Shown here: piece after piece, positions 50,891 through 62,528 of the stretch
How positions within the stretch are numbered: position 1 is the first letter of the stretch
Layout of the letters: every line of letters starts with the position of its first letter
NCBI GenBank assembly: GCA_029721435.1
Contig: CM056576.1
Span: 122,749,166 to 122,813,165 of the forward strand
Direction of reading: 5' to 3'
Length of the DNA stretch: 64,000 bases
From: Gymnothorax reevesii
Taxonomy: Eukaryota > Chordata > Actinopteri > Anguilliformes > Muraenidae
Notes under the pieces: generated by a model
The model's input: the letters and a program-made list of their open reading frames with translations, nothing else
Databases searched by the model: none
What the model was told of the DNA's origin: nothing
Translations under genes and position numbers: made by a program

Positions 50891-53385
50891 CCTGCTGCTT
50901 GTCGATATTGCTTGCCGCTAATCTACATTGCCTGCTTGTTGTTTACATTCACTTTTTCCTGTGTATGGCAAGTCTAACCTACTACTCTAGTTGGCACGTT
51001 TTCTGTGGCTATACTAAATTGTAGCTAGAGACTGCATGTAAAGGAGCATTTTGCATTTATTGTGCTGTTCTTACCTGAGCCTCTTTAGCCGTGCAGCGAG
51101 CAGGCTAATCATGAGGGGTACGCTCCAAAAGCTTGCTTGATAAATGAGATCATACCCCACCGATGCCTCATATTGGAGTGACACATCGATTGCTAACGCC
51201 ACATTTCACTAACAACACATTTCAAAGATTTGACTCAAAATCTTCTGCATCATCCTGCTACCGCTGCAATACACGTGTGCAAATTGGCGCACACCACAGG
51301 GAAAAACTTAAGTTTGACTGCGGTTTTGAAGAAGATATAATTGAGCTTGCTCATATTTCTCACGGGCTTGCACACATTTACCAGAATGTTAACTCATTTT
51401 AAGAGGGCAAGATAATTTACTTCTTAGGTAACACCTTTATTGCCAGTAGGAGACAGAAAGGTAATTTTTCCACCAAATTGCGTGGAAATAAATTGCCTAA
51501 AGGGTATGCGGCATCTGCTCTCGAATATTGGCACGCCGGGCCTGATGTTGCTGTTGTTGTGAAAAGTAGCATTGGTGCATTTAGAGCATGCGTTATATGG
51601 ATAATGTAGCTTGGACATGAGAACAGGAGAGAAAGAAATGCTAGTGCATTATCGATCAAGTCGATCAAACGGACCTGCAGATATATGCAGAGTGGTCGAA
51701 CAGAGTAATTTCTGCATGTTGGTTGATGTGAGTTATAGTTGGCCAGCTTTGTTCATTTTTGGGATATCATCCAGTATATTCCATACCGAACGGCTACATC
51801 TCCACAAATAGTGCAAGAGATGAGTGGGAAAAAACTACAGTTAGTAATGCCATGAAGATTGCTCGATAGTGTGGGCTTTGCTTGTGATCTGTAATCCATT
51901 TTTCTAGAGACAGGAACAATGTCAGAGGCTCTGCTGCATTAATTTGGCACATCATTTTTCACTCCAATCATAACATTGATGGTAAACATGACTAACGCTC
52001 ATTTTGGCATCTGGCACAATGTTTTTCATTTTTGTGGGTCGCATAATGAAAGCGAAGTTCTAATTACAGCCTCCATAATCGTTGTTTTTTTTTTCTCGAC
52101 TGTAGTTGAGGTTTTTCATCATGGGCATGCACATTGAGCGATCTGGTCTAACAGTCCTGCCTTCTGGGTGGCACGTGACTACCTCGCTTTTTTCAGCTAA
52201 TGACATTGCGTGTCATTTACTCGACGATATTCTGCGACATTTCCCATTTGCCTAACTCTTCAGAAATGCATAGGCTTTGGGATGCGGAGGTTGAAAGTAA
52301 TGTTCACACTGTTTAGGCTCAGAACTGTCATCGGTTTAAATCATTCCTTTCTTTGAACAGTGATTTCCAGCTGGGTCACACCAGTTGCAGCTTTCATGTC
52401 ATCATCTCTGTCATGCCTGTCTGCGTATATTTAAATAATGAGTCGGATCAACAGTTGCAAAGTAATTGGTGCTGCCTAGATTTGTTGCTTCCCAGCCATG
52501 CTGTAAGCTCACACTGCATTCAAAGTCTTTGTTCTATCAATAGCAAATATCGGCACTCTGTGAGACACAGGAGGTGCTAGAATTTCCGGTCCCGCTAAAT
52601 TAAAGCAGCAAAGTTGGCAATATTACATGCATTCCCAACAGCCACACCATGGATTGTAGGGAAAGAATTTGGTTATTCGGTCATAAAGAATGCAGTATAG
52701 GAATTCATACTACCCTGTATCTGCAGCAGCCAATAATACAGGCATTAGGAAGATCGGTTTCAACATTCCTGTTGCCTTTATTGTGAAGGGGTCCACGATA
52801 TATCACTCGGTTCAGTCGGTTCTCATTTATGGTAAACAACATTCTAATCCTTTCAATAATATGTAATCTCACTCAGCCTACCTGGACTCTCCAAGAAAAT
52901 ACATTCCAGTCTGTTTCATGTATGTCAGACTTGCTGATGCATTCTGGCGCAACAGATAATTTCTTGTCCCATGATCTATCTGATATCTCATCTAAGTTTC
53001 TCAACTTAAAAAATTTGAGTAATTTATTTCTGGATTTTGGTGAATGGTACTTCATGAATTAAATGGTATCCTGTTTTGAGATAATTCTGAATTTCTTGTT
53101 AGCTTCCTCCAGAGCGGTTTCTCTTAGATTTCGAGGGGTTTTTATTATTGTTCAAAGAGGCAGGTGTAAGCATGGCCTACAGGGCTGCAAACTGTGCTTC
53201 CTGTTGTGTTATTTGGTCCTGACATTGGTTCCGGCATTTAAAATATCAGTTGCATGCTAATTGAGTATTATAAATGGTACGCCATATCTCATTTAGGTTC
53301 AGTCATCTCCAGATCTCTGGAGCTTCCATTAACAGTTCCAAAAGTGTCTCATAAAACTATAAATGCAAAATATTGGACATTGAAA

Positions 53386-53588
53386 ATATGGGGTGCAGCT
53401 TGTGGAGCCATTTCTGGCAGTAAACTTGAGATCTACGGACTTGAGATATACCCATAGACACTCCCACGCATGTCAGTCTCTGCACCGCCCCTCCAGTTGA
53501 TGGGCTATTTATGCTCGAGCAGACTTTGCCTGCTGCTGAACTGCATCGCTCTCTGCTGCTGCGTGAGTCTTACCTGCTGCTAGTTAAC
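53386..53588 (+). repeat. unassigned dispersed repeat, copy B
   Basis: This is the partner of 50684-50890, in the same orientation and 2.7 kb away. This copy has a TATA-like GGCTATTTATGC at about 53503, roughly 30 bases before the GCCTGCTGCTGAACTGCATC block. That spacing would fit a core promoter, so an LTR is one possibility; a SINE body is another. Confidence 0.7.
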
Positions 53589-53589
53589 G

Positions 53590-55835
53590 TCCCACCTCCA
53601 GCCCAGCATCCACCTGTTGGCTCTGAATTCCCCCAGAGTGGGGGGAAATGTAGACAAACCCAGCTCTTTTCTTTTGAACCTTAGCTGACCACGGGGGCTT
53701 TCAGGGGGAAAACCTCGATGCTAAACTATAATTGTTTCTATTTGTTGATTAATGCTGCAAGTATCTGTATACATGTTGGCTGACAGGAAAAAGAATAAGT
53801 TTTCTGGTAGTAGATAATGCATATCTGAATTTAGAAAATGGAGGTGATAAAAATAAAAGTGGACCTGGAGAAGTGTGAGGTCAAGAGGGGGTCCTCCTGA
53901 GGACTGTTTAAGGTATATTAAGGAACAGTGCATTTGTGCAAGACAGAAGAAGAAAACCGAAGTAAATCCGCTGTAAGCAAGACTTAAATCTAGTACTGTT
54001 CGCCTCAATCCGAGTGAAGTAGATTATCGGATGGGTACCCAGCTGCTCGTAGCTAAACTCAATACTGAACCTCCTGTCGTGCGCATTATTGGTCATTTGA
54101 TATTCAGCAGGCTACAATTGGGGAACATTGCCTGTATGTTCTTTGGGAAGATGAAGGAGCATCCTCAAGGGGGAACTACACCTTTGCGCAAAAACAAATT
54201 TGAGGTTTGGGTTGTCTGAGAGAGTAGGGAGGGAGCGAAGAGAAAAAAGCAAGGCCATGGTGAGCGGTAGCATGCTTTAGTGAGGTGGGCCTGTGCCTGA
54301 CCATTCAGTGCTGGCCTTGTTGAATGACGCACAGCGAATGTTCTTTCCCGAAATGATGCCGCTGCCTGGCTCTTTGCATGGGCCCCTTCCCATCCAAGAT
54401 CACACTGCTCCCCTTGTTGCCAAGCAGGCTGCAGCCTCAGCAACAGCAAACGCGTCAGTCATTATCAATCTCGCACTCGACCTCTGTATCACAAAGCAGC
54501 ATGACAGGTACTGATTGTGGCATCACGTTTCCTGGCTCTGCTGTGTTTCTCTCTGGAAAAAAAAGCAGGCACATTCATCTCACATCTACTGCGGGCACAT
54601 TCGTGCCGCCTTTGTGAACCTGGGGGCATTACTGGTTTTCAATAATCTGTTCCCCCCCCCCCCAGTCAAGGACTTTTTTTTGTAGTGGATGGAATGTTGG
54701 CTGGTGAAAAATGCTTAGTATACCTTGAATTCTTGCGCGGAGCATAACTCTGATTGGCTGCTTTGGGAGTTCGCTGAAGTGTGCTTTCATCGCCAACCTT
54801 TCGTCCTTCGCTGTGCGAAATGATTCGTTCATTTGCAAATCCTTCTTTGGAAACACAATCCTTGCAGTCCCAAAAGAGCGAGGTGCATTGCAGTATTGTT
54901 CCGTAATTGTATTTTCACAACGATCAACGGGGCATTTTCTCTCTCCCCATAAAAGTCCCAAGTTTATCTCCCTTAAAAATCTGAGTTGTGTGAAAGCGTG
55001 GAGCCCTGTTATCAGCTGTGGACAGCACATCGGCTGTGTGCCCATCTGGGCTTTCTTTGTTTTAGAGGCAGGATGATGGATCCTTCAGTGGCAGTAATTA
55101 TAGGAGCCGCGGCGTCACTGACTTCGACTGGCCTTTTCCATCACTGCGTTCAAACCAGAAACCTCCTGTGTGTCCGAAGGAAAGCCTCCTGCCTGTGGAT
55201 CATTCGCCTTAGCAAATTCCTCCCCTTCGATTGCCTTAGCCTCCCTGTCCTCATTGTAACTGCAGAAACCTCGCTGGCATGCGCTCTGACTGATTAATGA
55301 GGCAACCTTTTATTGTTTAAGGATCAAATTCACCAAACGTATCCTGAAAGTACACAAAAATTCCACTTTGGTTCTTGTAATCAGTTCTCTTTACAACAAA
55401 AAAATGTTCAAATGAATCGTGTATTGCTTGTTTAGCGTACAGAATAATCTTCTGATAGGATGCTGCCCTAATGACAAGCTATTGTGCCTTATAACCGTGA
55501 GTGTGAGCTCTCCAGACACTGCTGTGATGCCCTGTCACTGATGTCATTTAGAATTTTGTGTTACACTGTTGGCCTGACTTGGGTTCTCCGCAGCTGTAAG
55601 TGCTGTGCTACTCAGAGAGCAGCCTTTTTTCTCCTGCTTCTCCAAGCTGCTGCTTGTTGAACAGCCGAGCTCTCATAAATAATTCAGGATAATTGTGATG
55701 GGCTGACGGGCCTAACAGCCGCGGCAGGACTGCACGTCTGCGGCATAATGTGCGATTTCCCTCCGCTAAATCTGGTGCATTTGTCCGTCTCGCTGTAACA
55801 AATAGGCTGTTTGCGCTCTGTCTGTGTGTTGGCAG
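53590..55835. other. intron segment before the second visible exon
   Basis: It contains a C10-11 run at about 54652-54663. Frames at 54629-55045 (minus) and 54986-55297 have no recognised motifs. The stretch ends in the acceptor GGCAG at 55831-55835, preceded by a TG/TC-rich tract. Confidence 0.5.
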
Positions 55836-55943
55836 GATACAGTCGGGATCCTACCTCAGCACTGGGTGGTTCACGCTCATCCTGGCCATGGACATGTGCA
55901 AGGAGATCCGAGTCTACGGGATGATCAATGACACCTATTGCAG
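55836..55943 (+). CDS. st6galnac3: ST6GALNAC3 sialyltransferase, exon encoding sialylmotif S
   Basis: This 108-base exon completes Arg137 and encodes residues 138-172 plus two bases of Arg173. Sialylmotif S is seen as SGSYLSTGWFT (140-150) through C158. In the family it binds both donor and acceptor, and C158 should form the disulfide with C32 of motif L. VYGMINDTYC follows, where N168-D169-T170 is a second possible N-glycosylation site. The SGSYLSTGWFT wording matches my memory of ST6GALNAC3, while ST6GALNAC5 has a different sequence just before LSTGWFT. The acceptor is GGCAG|G and the donor AG|GTACGG. Both ends are phase 2, so skipping this exon would keep frame but remove motif S and abolish activity. 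Confidence 0.95.
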
Positions 55944-58599
55944 GTACGGTAATGAAAATGGAAACCTCTGCAATCAATCATACTTTACATGCCCTCGGTC
56001 GCCCTCTGCATGTCTTCACTTGTGTTTTAAATTGAAGGTCATGGTATTCACAAATTTGTATTCAAACACGATCTGGATTATGTTTCGGCATAAAATAAGC
56101 CAATAAGAACTTGCTCCTGAGCATGCTCTTGGAGGGGTCGGTGTCAGCCATGGACCTATGCTTGGACCTCTGTTTTTTTCTTCTTCTTTTAAACAAATAA
56201 ACTAGGGCATTAGAAAAATGTAAAAAATTTAAATATTTTGATAATTTTTAATAGTAGTTCATCAGTAATTTCTGGCAGAGGAGAATAACACTTTTCTGAG
56301 AGAAGTGCTGTAATATAGAAAGACTTATTCAAGACCAGTGTTTTAAAATGACAAAATACATTTGAACATAATTAATCATAGCCTATGTAGGGATTGTTTT
56401 TCAGAGGGAGGGTGGTTCAGGAATTTGATTGATATGTTTAAATTTTTGACCAGAGAGGCTATTACATCCTCCAAACAGAGCCAGGGATCATAGCTGTAAG
56501 TTAATTAAAAGCAATTTTCCAAAGTGGCAACAGAAAATATTTCAGACAGTCAGTTGGCTAAAATTAATATTTGTCAGGATTTGAATCAGGGGACATACAA
56601 ACCAGAGCTGTAGTGAACTGAACTTCCTGTCCACAGAATAATACTCCTTTCCAGCTAGTTCTTTATCATGTTGTGCTACTATTTTGTATGTCTGTTGCAT
56701 ATTTCTGAGTATGGGTGATTTCACCAGTTGGTCCAATTTTAGCCACTGGTTTATTAATGAGGCCACCAGAAAATCAACCAAATTCTATGTAGCATATTGT
56801 CTTTCACGTTAGATTTGTCACTGGGCATGTACACCATAATGAAGAGAATTTATTGATGGTATTAAATGTAGATAACATTAAATTGTACTTTGAAGGAAAG
56901 TGGAAACTAGGTTGCATACATCCCTTGTTATTTTAGTTATTTTAAACGATAAGGAACTAAAATCCAAAAAAACTGCAGTAAACATTGCATGAATAAAATT
57001 AACTGTGCCAAAAAAATCCCATGATAATGAATTAATTACTAAGGCAGAATAATGCGCTGGTCAAATCATTCTGTATTAGGTTCCATGCAGTGGTTTTTTT
57101 TTTTTTTTGGGAAATCAAATTAGTGTATTCTTGCTTCAGTAAATATTACCCTGTTGTGCTTCTTGTATGTTTTGTTGTACTTGAATTCTGCTTTTAATCA
57201 TCTGGAAGCTGTGCCATCGATCTGGATAGTGAATCTTTTGCTCTTTTCTGTGACTGTTTGTTTGTGAAGTTTGATGTCTTGCACACTGCTGGGTTCTTCC
57301 AATACTCACAAACTGGGAAAGTGCCTCGTGAATCTTGGCCTGTGCTTGCACATCTGCGCGTGCTCGTAAGAAGGGAAAGCAGCTATTCTCTTAGAGTCAG
57401 CGATACGGCCATGCTTATTCTAATTACCAGTCAGTTCCCTGATGAAAGTGATGGAGTTTTTAATGTGGGCTGCCCGGGCTATGGTGCTGATGGTTTCAAA
57501 GCCCTTTCTTGTTAGCTTTTCTCCCTTCTTCGCTTCCTTACTCACTTTGCAGTGAGCTGGTACTGCAATGCCCCTGAGCTTTAAGATCTTAGCGAGTTTA
57601 TTATTTCTTTTGCTTCTACGAGTTGCACAGAGCCTGGCTAAGCTGCAGTCTGCTTTTTGATGTGTAAATATGTCTAAGATGTGAGAGATTTCACAGGCTT
57701 CTTTGCAATTACGGAGCGACTCTAGAATCTCTGGGATACAGGGGGCATTAGCAGAAGATTTGGATTTTCTTGTGTTAAATCTCACTGAGCACAGGTTTAG
57801 CAGAGCTATATTAAAGTGCTGCTTTTCAAATGGGGCCCGCGATGGACAAGTTGACTGCTGTAATATCATTACATGGCAGGATCCACACAAGTCTGCTTCT
57901 GTTCTCACGCCTTACAAGACAAACATTTTTGATCAGTATATGCCATTTATAACTCGTGACACTACATTTGCCAAGCTCAGCTGGCTTGAATGGCAGGATT
58001 GGGTGTACATTTACAAATAAAATGAAGCTGACCTGACAAAACATTAATCATTTTGTCTTCATACTGTCTGCAATACCTGCAAGTCAAAGTAAATTTTAAA
58101 ATGGTAGCTTTATGTTTTTTTCCGCATTTTTCATGTCTTCTCAACTTTTTTGGAGTGGGGGGTTGTAGTATCCTGAGGTATAGATGGCAAATTTTTGGGT
58201 TGGCAAAAATTAGAAGAACCATTTTTGTTGCACGAGATCCAGGGCTCATTTCATTAAAGTCTTTCGTATTGTTATCATTTTCCCTCTCTTGATAGCTAAG
58301 CATTGTTGAAAACATTTGTTATTAGATTTTCTTCCACTCTTTTTAAAAATAAATTTGCCTCAATTACGGGATTTTTTCAACGTCGTCTTCATCCCACTGT
58401 TCATGTTGTTTACGCCGAGGAGTTAAATGGTTTTTTTAATGGAGTCGTTCACCTTTCATGGCTATTGACTTAAATGTTCTGGGTCTTTATATGCATCCAT
58501 TTTGAGTGGCTCCATGTGCTATTGCACAAATTTTGTTCAGTTCCAACTTAGATGTGCTGTATGAGCCTTCTCAGGCTTACTGGATTCACCACCAATGAC

Positions 58600-59690
58600 A
58601 TGATACATGAAATGGTCAATAGGTATCTGGACAACCTCTCATCTAGCAGCTCATTCCAAAAGTATATGGACAACCTCTCATCTCACGTCTCATATCTCAG
58701 TCCAAAATGATTGACATTAATGTGAAATTGCTTTTCTACAACAGCAGTCTCCAGTCTTCTGGAAAAGCTTTTCACTAGGTGTTAAGTGCATCTCCTGGAC
58801 CAAATTAATCTTTTTTTGTCGAAAAGATTGTGCCTTTATACACCAAATCCTAAGGGTAATTTTGCTAAGGGTGGTCCATGTATAGAACAATTTTTGAAAA
58901 TTACCAGAAGCGTCAGGAAAAATCCCCAGGGAGTCCTTAGCCATATTGATCCAGATTAGTAATGTCACCTCTCGGTCCCCCATATCCAGGGTGCTGAGAG
59001 ACCCAGTGCCTGCATGGATCATGTTTCCTTCAAAATCTGTGGGTACTAACACCATCACGATTGGTGTTACTGCACCTTCCCACAACACACCTGTTGACCA
59101 TTCCGGCCAAATACTTAAAATGATGCCCAAAATCACAAAACTTAACACCATAAACAATAGCGTAACCTACGAGTTTATCCACTATCAACAGAATGACCAG
59201 CTTCGCATATGGGCTGCTGGAACCACACGTGACGTCAGAGAGAGTCATTTTCCCCGGGAGAATTAAATCACTAGCTTTTTTGGCACCAGACAAATTCTGC
59301 CTAAAATACATTTATCTGACACTGCCCGATGTGTTATATTGGTTAAAATGCCTAAAGTGACTAAAAATCCTATATAGTATCTCAAAATTGAGTGCATTTT
59401 AAATCCGCCTGATTATGCACTTGAATGGTCGAGCATTGTTGCTGGGCCATACTTCAGTTCCAGCCCGGGGAGTCTTCATGATGTCATGCAGTGATGTTTG
59501 GCGAGTAGTCAAAGCTCAAAGTCAGCTTTCTATTTGAACCCAACCGAGTTAGATGGGGTTCAGGTTAGCGCTTGATGTACGCCAGTAGAGATAGCACTGA
59601 TCTTGACAAACCATTTATGGACCATGCTCATTACTTGAGTGCATGGTCATGTTGAAACAGAAAAAAAATTTGAAATAAATTCATCTGGAA
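58600..59690 (-). pseudogene. Tc1-like transposase relic A, split by a nested insert
   Basis: The plus strand shows the reverse complement of a Tc1 transposase C-terminus. AGTCTTCTGGAAAAGCTTTT (58753-58772) corresponds to the SLPRRVEA-type end of the protein. After a gap come GAGCATTGTTGCTGGG (about 59431), GATGTTTGGCGA, TTAGATGGGGTTCAGGTTAG (59549-59568), ACCATTTATGGACCATGCTC (59611-59630) and GCATGGTCATGTTGAAACAG (59641-59660), all in the order of a fish Tc1 gene read backwards. About 640 bp of unrelated sequence (about 58790-59425) interrupts it. The terminal TATCTGGACAACCTCTCAT is locally duplicated at 58623 and 58660. The copy is dead. Confidence 0.72.
59030..59101 (-). pseudogene. THAP-type zinc-finger N-terminal fragment inside Tc1 relic A
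   Basis: From an ATG at 59101 the minus strand reads MVNRCVVGRCSNTNRDGVST and then HRF. This fits the start of a THAP domain: an N-terminal Met, a C-x4-C zinc pair at residues 5 and 10, an Asn after the second Cys, and an aromatic residue near position 23. THAP domains bind DNA and occur in host regulators and P-element-like transposases. The remainder (FP, Trp, C-x2-H) is not visible, and the frame runs on into unrelated sequence. About 130 bp upstream of the ATG, overlapping CACGTG and TGACGTCA sites (59226-59237) resemble E-box and CRE promoter elements. It could be exon 1 of a lost gene or a transposon fragment. Function is not claimed. Confidence 0.5.
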
Positions 59691-60182
59691 GCTCATTTTT
59701 TTAATTGCATCAAGATCTCCCTTCTGACCTCTCCATGCCATGAGAAATGCCCACTGATTTTGGAGTATCCACGTTTGGGCCACTTTCTGCAGCCAATTGT
59801 TTGGTTAATTAAGTCAGAACTCAATAATTACATTTATTTTACTTTACTTATTCTTTATACAAGGTAATTAATGTATAATTTTGTGCCATTGTTTAAATTT
59901 GTGGGCAGGGATTTTAATCATTGTCAACAGCATTGTCTTGTTTTTAGCACAAAATAAGCTTCATTAACAAGCAGGAACCTCTTCTGCATTGAAGTAATTA
60001 ATCAAGTTCTTTCTTGCTTATTTATTGCCATAGAAACGAACTTGGGCCTGGGAATTTAAGTGATTGGTGAGTCCCTTCAGCAGCCTGTTCGTACAATGAA
60101 GGACGAATTTGTGGAACAAAATGGCTAATTCACTGTGAAATACTTAAAGAAAGAAAGCAGAGAAATTAATGCATCTTGCTGA

Positions 60183-61200
60183 TTCACTACGTGGCCAAGT
60201 GTATGTGGTCACCCTTCGGTCTGGGGCTATCGGTGATGTATCGCCTTGGATTCCTAGTTCTGCTGTGGGGAAAAATCTTAATATTGCATACAAGAACTTT
60301 CTAGATGATGGTTTGCTAACAAAGGTTTTTTTTGGGGGAGCTCTCCCCTGTTTTAGCATTGCTCTCGACAGAGATGTTCATACATGGTTTGGTAGGATCA
60401 GTGTAGAGGAATTTGACTGGCTTGACTAAAGCCCCATTCCCACCTTCACGATTTCTACGCCGACTCATGCCAATGTACAAAGACCTAATATCATAGTGAG
60501 TCGTGATCCGTCTGCCTGAAAAGCACAAAATTCTGTCACGGCCACGATGTTGACTTCATGGCGCATTCGTGATAGAGTCGTGGTGGTGTCGTGCCTATTC
60601 GCATCCGAGCCGTTTGACATCACATTATCTTTGTTCATCGTGGGTCTGTCTCATTCCGTTCGTGTTCACACCATGTTATGTCGTGGGCATTCGTAGCATA
60701 TTGTGACTACATCTTCCACAATCGTGGCCATTTTCCACAAAACGATTACATAGGAATATTCACAAACCATTACGACACTAACACGACCTGTCAGGACAAC
60801 ATTATGACACCACTACGACATTGCTAAGACATATGACGATCCGCTACGAGCTTGCGAACAACTAAGATTTTTTTGTACATTTTGAAACTTGCGCCAAACA
60901 AAAATGAGACAACGACCTCGTTGCAAACTTTTGCGACCGTTCAGGACTCCCCCCGGCTACAACTACGACACCCCCATGACTTGCCACGATCTGACATCAG
61001 TCTGAATTGGCGTAAAAAATCTTGAAGGTGGGAACAGGGCTTTAGGCCCTTACCTTAATGCTCTCTAATACTCTTGGGATCAACTGGAAAGCCAAGTTTG
61101 AACAGAACCTAATTGCGCAACATCACTGAGGGGTCACAATAATGCTTCTCAGGCTAAAATAAAATAAAATAAAAGAGTGGAGGCCATTATAATACCAAAG
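60183..61200 (+). pseudogene. Tc1-like transposase relic B, interrupted by a TIR element
   Basis: A Tc1 terminus (CACTACGTGGCCAAGTGTAT at 60185) joins directly to mid-transposase, so the N-terminal half is deleted. GTCTGGGGCT (60219), SSAVGKNLNIAYKNFLDD (60258-60312) and RISVEEFDWL (60393-60423) follow the order of the known family. After the 620-bp insert the gene resumes: CCCTTACCTTAATGCTCTC (61047) matches the PDLNPIE region, then CTAATTGCGCAACATCACTG (61110-61129), and AGAGTGGAGGCCATTATAAT (61175-61194) is the C-terminus. A TAAAA run (61153-61175) has also crept in. Non-functional. Confidence 0.78.
60426..61045. mobile_element. 620-bp TIR element inserted in Tc1 relic B
   Basis: The ends CTAAAGCCCCATTCCCACC (60426) and, inverted, CTAAAGCCCTGTTCCCACC (ending 61045) extend to about 35 bp with the ACGATTT...ACGCC block. 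If the TIR is taken to begin AAGCCC, TA flanks both ends. The interior has many CGTG/ACGAC words, giving an irregular short-range repetitiveness (for example ACTACGACATT, CATTACGACACTAAC, GGCTACAACTACGACACC). There is no open frame of note. Its position inside a transposase gene proves it is the younger insertion. Confidence 0.78.
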
Positions 61201-61203
61201 TGC

Positions 61204-61825
61204 AATGGGGAATTCTAATGCTGAAAGGTATATATATGTTTTAAAGCAAAATATGCTCCCCTCCAGACGTCATCTATTGCAGGGAAGGGCTTGTGTATTT
61301 CAGGAGGACAATGCAAAACCACATACTGCAGCTATTACAACAGCATGGCTTCTTTTTAGAAGAGTCCGTGTGCTGAACTGGCCTGCCTGCAGTCCTGATC
61401 TTTCACCGATTGAGAGCATTTGGAACATAATTAAACAAAAAGTCCGTCAAAGGAGACCCAAAACTCTCCAGCAGCTGGAAGCATGTATTAAACAAGAATG
61501 GGATCAAATTCCAATGGCTAAACACAAGAAACTTGTCTCCTCATTGCCCAGACACCTCCTCTCTGTGTTAAAAAGAAGAGGGGATGCTACAACATGGTAA
61601 ACAGGCACCTGTCCCAACTTTTTTGAGACCTGTAGCAGCCATCACATTTGAAATGAGCTCATTTTGTGGATAAAATTGTAAAATTTCTCAGTTTCAATAT
61701 GTGCTATGTTATCTTGTGTTTCTACTGTGAATAAAATACTAGCTGCTGTGATTTGAAAGTCATTGCGTTTTGATTTTATTCACAATTTACGCTTTGTCCC
61801 AGCTATTTCGGAAATGGAGTTATAA
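61204..61825 (+). pseudogene. Tc1/mariner transposase C-terminal half plus 3' end (relic C)
   Basis: An open frame of 131 codons (61205-61600) encodes the C-terminal part of a Tc1 transposase. FQEDNAKPH (about residues 36-44) carries the second catalytic Asp and SPDLSPIE the final Glu. Exactly 34 residues lie between them, the DD34E spacing of Tc1 elements. It ends KRRGDATTW-stop. The following 225 bp (TGTCCCAACTTTTTTGAGAC, then TTTGTCCCAGCTATTTCGGA at 61795-61814) match the family's 3' non-coding end and inverted terminus. The N-terminal half, with the DNA-binding domain and first Asp, is missing, so it cannot transpose. It is the best-preserved transposase reading in the window. Confidence 0.85.
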
Positions 61826-62468
61826 TTAGTCGTGTTTAAGGCTAATAGTTCATCATCTCACTCGTTGAATTTGTTATCACCTTCCGTGTTATTCTCTTTG
61901 ACAATGGGCCATTTTAATCTGGAGCGATATTTGATAGGTTATTTTAACTTGGAAAAAGTGGTGCTGAAGGTTGTGACCGTGAACACCTTGCAGCACATAG
62001 AAACGTGTCGATGGTAATGTAATGCATGAAGCCATAGAGCCCACTGACCCCAGCAGCACCCCCACACAATTGAAATTCAACAGGTAGCGCACTGAATGTG
62101 AAATGCAATTGATTCGTTTTGTTTGGGCAGTGTCGTAGTCCCTGCCGGGATCCGTTTAAGGAAAATAAAATTGTTTATTTAATGATTGAACCACTTTAAA
62201 ACTGAACTGCTACCTTACAGCAATTTTTTTGTTAAACTGAGTGGTAAAAATAAAATTGTACGTTGGAAAAGGGTATGCTATTTATGAGTTCTTAAGCTGT
62301 AGGACATACATCGCTGGGTCTTATTTTGTGTTCAGATATTATTTTATATGGCAGACTGTCAGTAGACAGAATCTGAAATAATGCAAATCACAGTTATTTT
62401 ACTGTCGTGTAATAAACACAAACAACAGATCCAGAATTGATATCCATTGATGTGTCTCTGTCCTTCCT

Positions 62469-62469
<1 letters not shown>

Positions 62470-62502
<33 letters not shown>
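62470..62502 (+). repeat. (CT)n tract upstream of the last-exon acceptor
   Basis: About 16 CT dinucleotides end 26 bases before the acceptor AG (62527-62528). With TTCCTCTCATCCTTTCAG it makes one long pyrimidine tract, so length variation here could influence splice-site strength. Confidence 0.9.
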
Positions 62503-62505
<3 letters not shown>

Positions 62506-62528
62506 TGCTCTTCCTCTCATCCTTTCAG

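Larger units (their letters stand above)
5252..55835 (+). other. st6galnac3: st6galnac3 intron of about 50.6 kb
   Basis: The intron is bounded by GTAATA at 5252 and GGCAG at 55831-55835. Both flanking exons are phase 2, so the protein reads through as GKDR-IQSG. Recognisable mobile-element relics are listed separately. I found no second gene inside it: the longest open frames are short, lack family signatures, or belong to transposon remnants. 5252-6770 is AT-rich with nothing recognised. Confidence 0.9.
55944..62528 (+). other. st6galnac3: st6galnac3 intron of about 6.6 kb
   Basis: The intron runs from GTACGG at 55944 to TTTCAG at 62523-62528. The segment 55944-58590 is AT-rich. Its open frame at 57420-57908 (minus, 162 codons) matches nothing I recognise. 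From 58.6 to 61.8 kb it is almost entirely nested transposon relics, listed separately. Confidence 0.9.

Noticed and set aside
57420..57908. Minus-strand open frame of 162 codons in the last intron
   Set aside because: No recognised domain, no promoter or splice context, and only vague resemblance to retroelement text. It could be decayed repeat DNA, so I do not call it a gene.
62437..62528. Extension of the last exon upstream into the open frame starting at 62437
   Set aside because: It would translate the CT microsatellite as a Leu-Ser run, and the consensus acceptor at 62527-62528 gives the correct family junction and phase.
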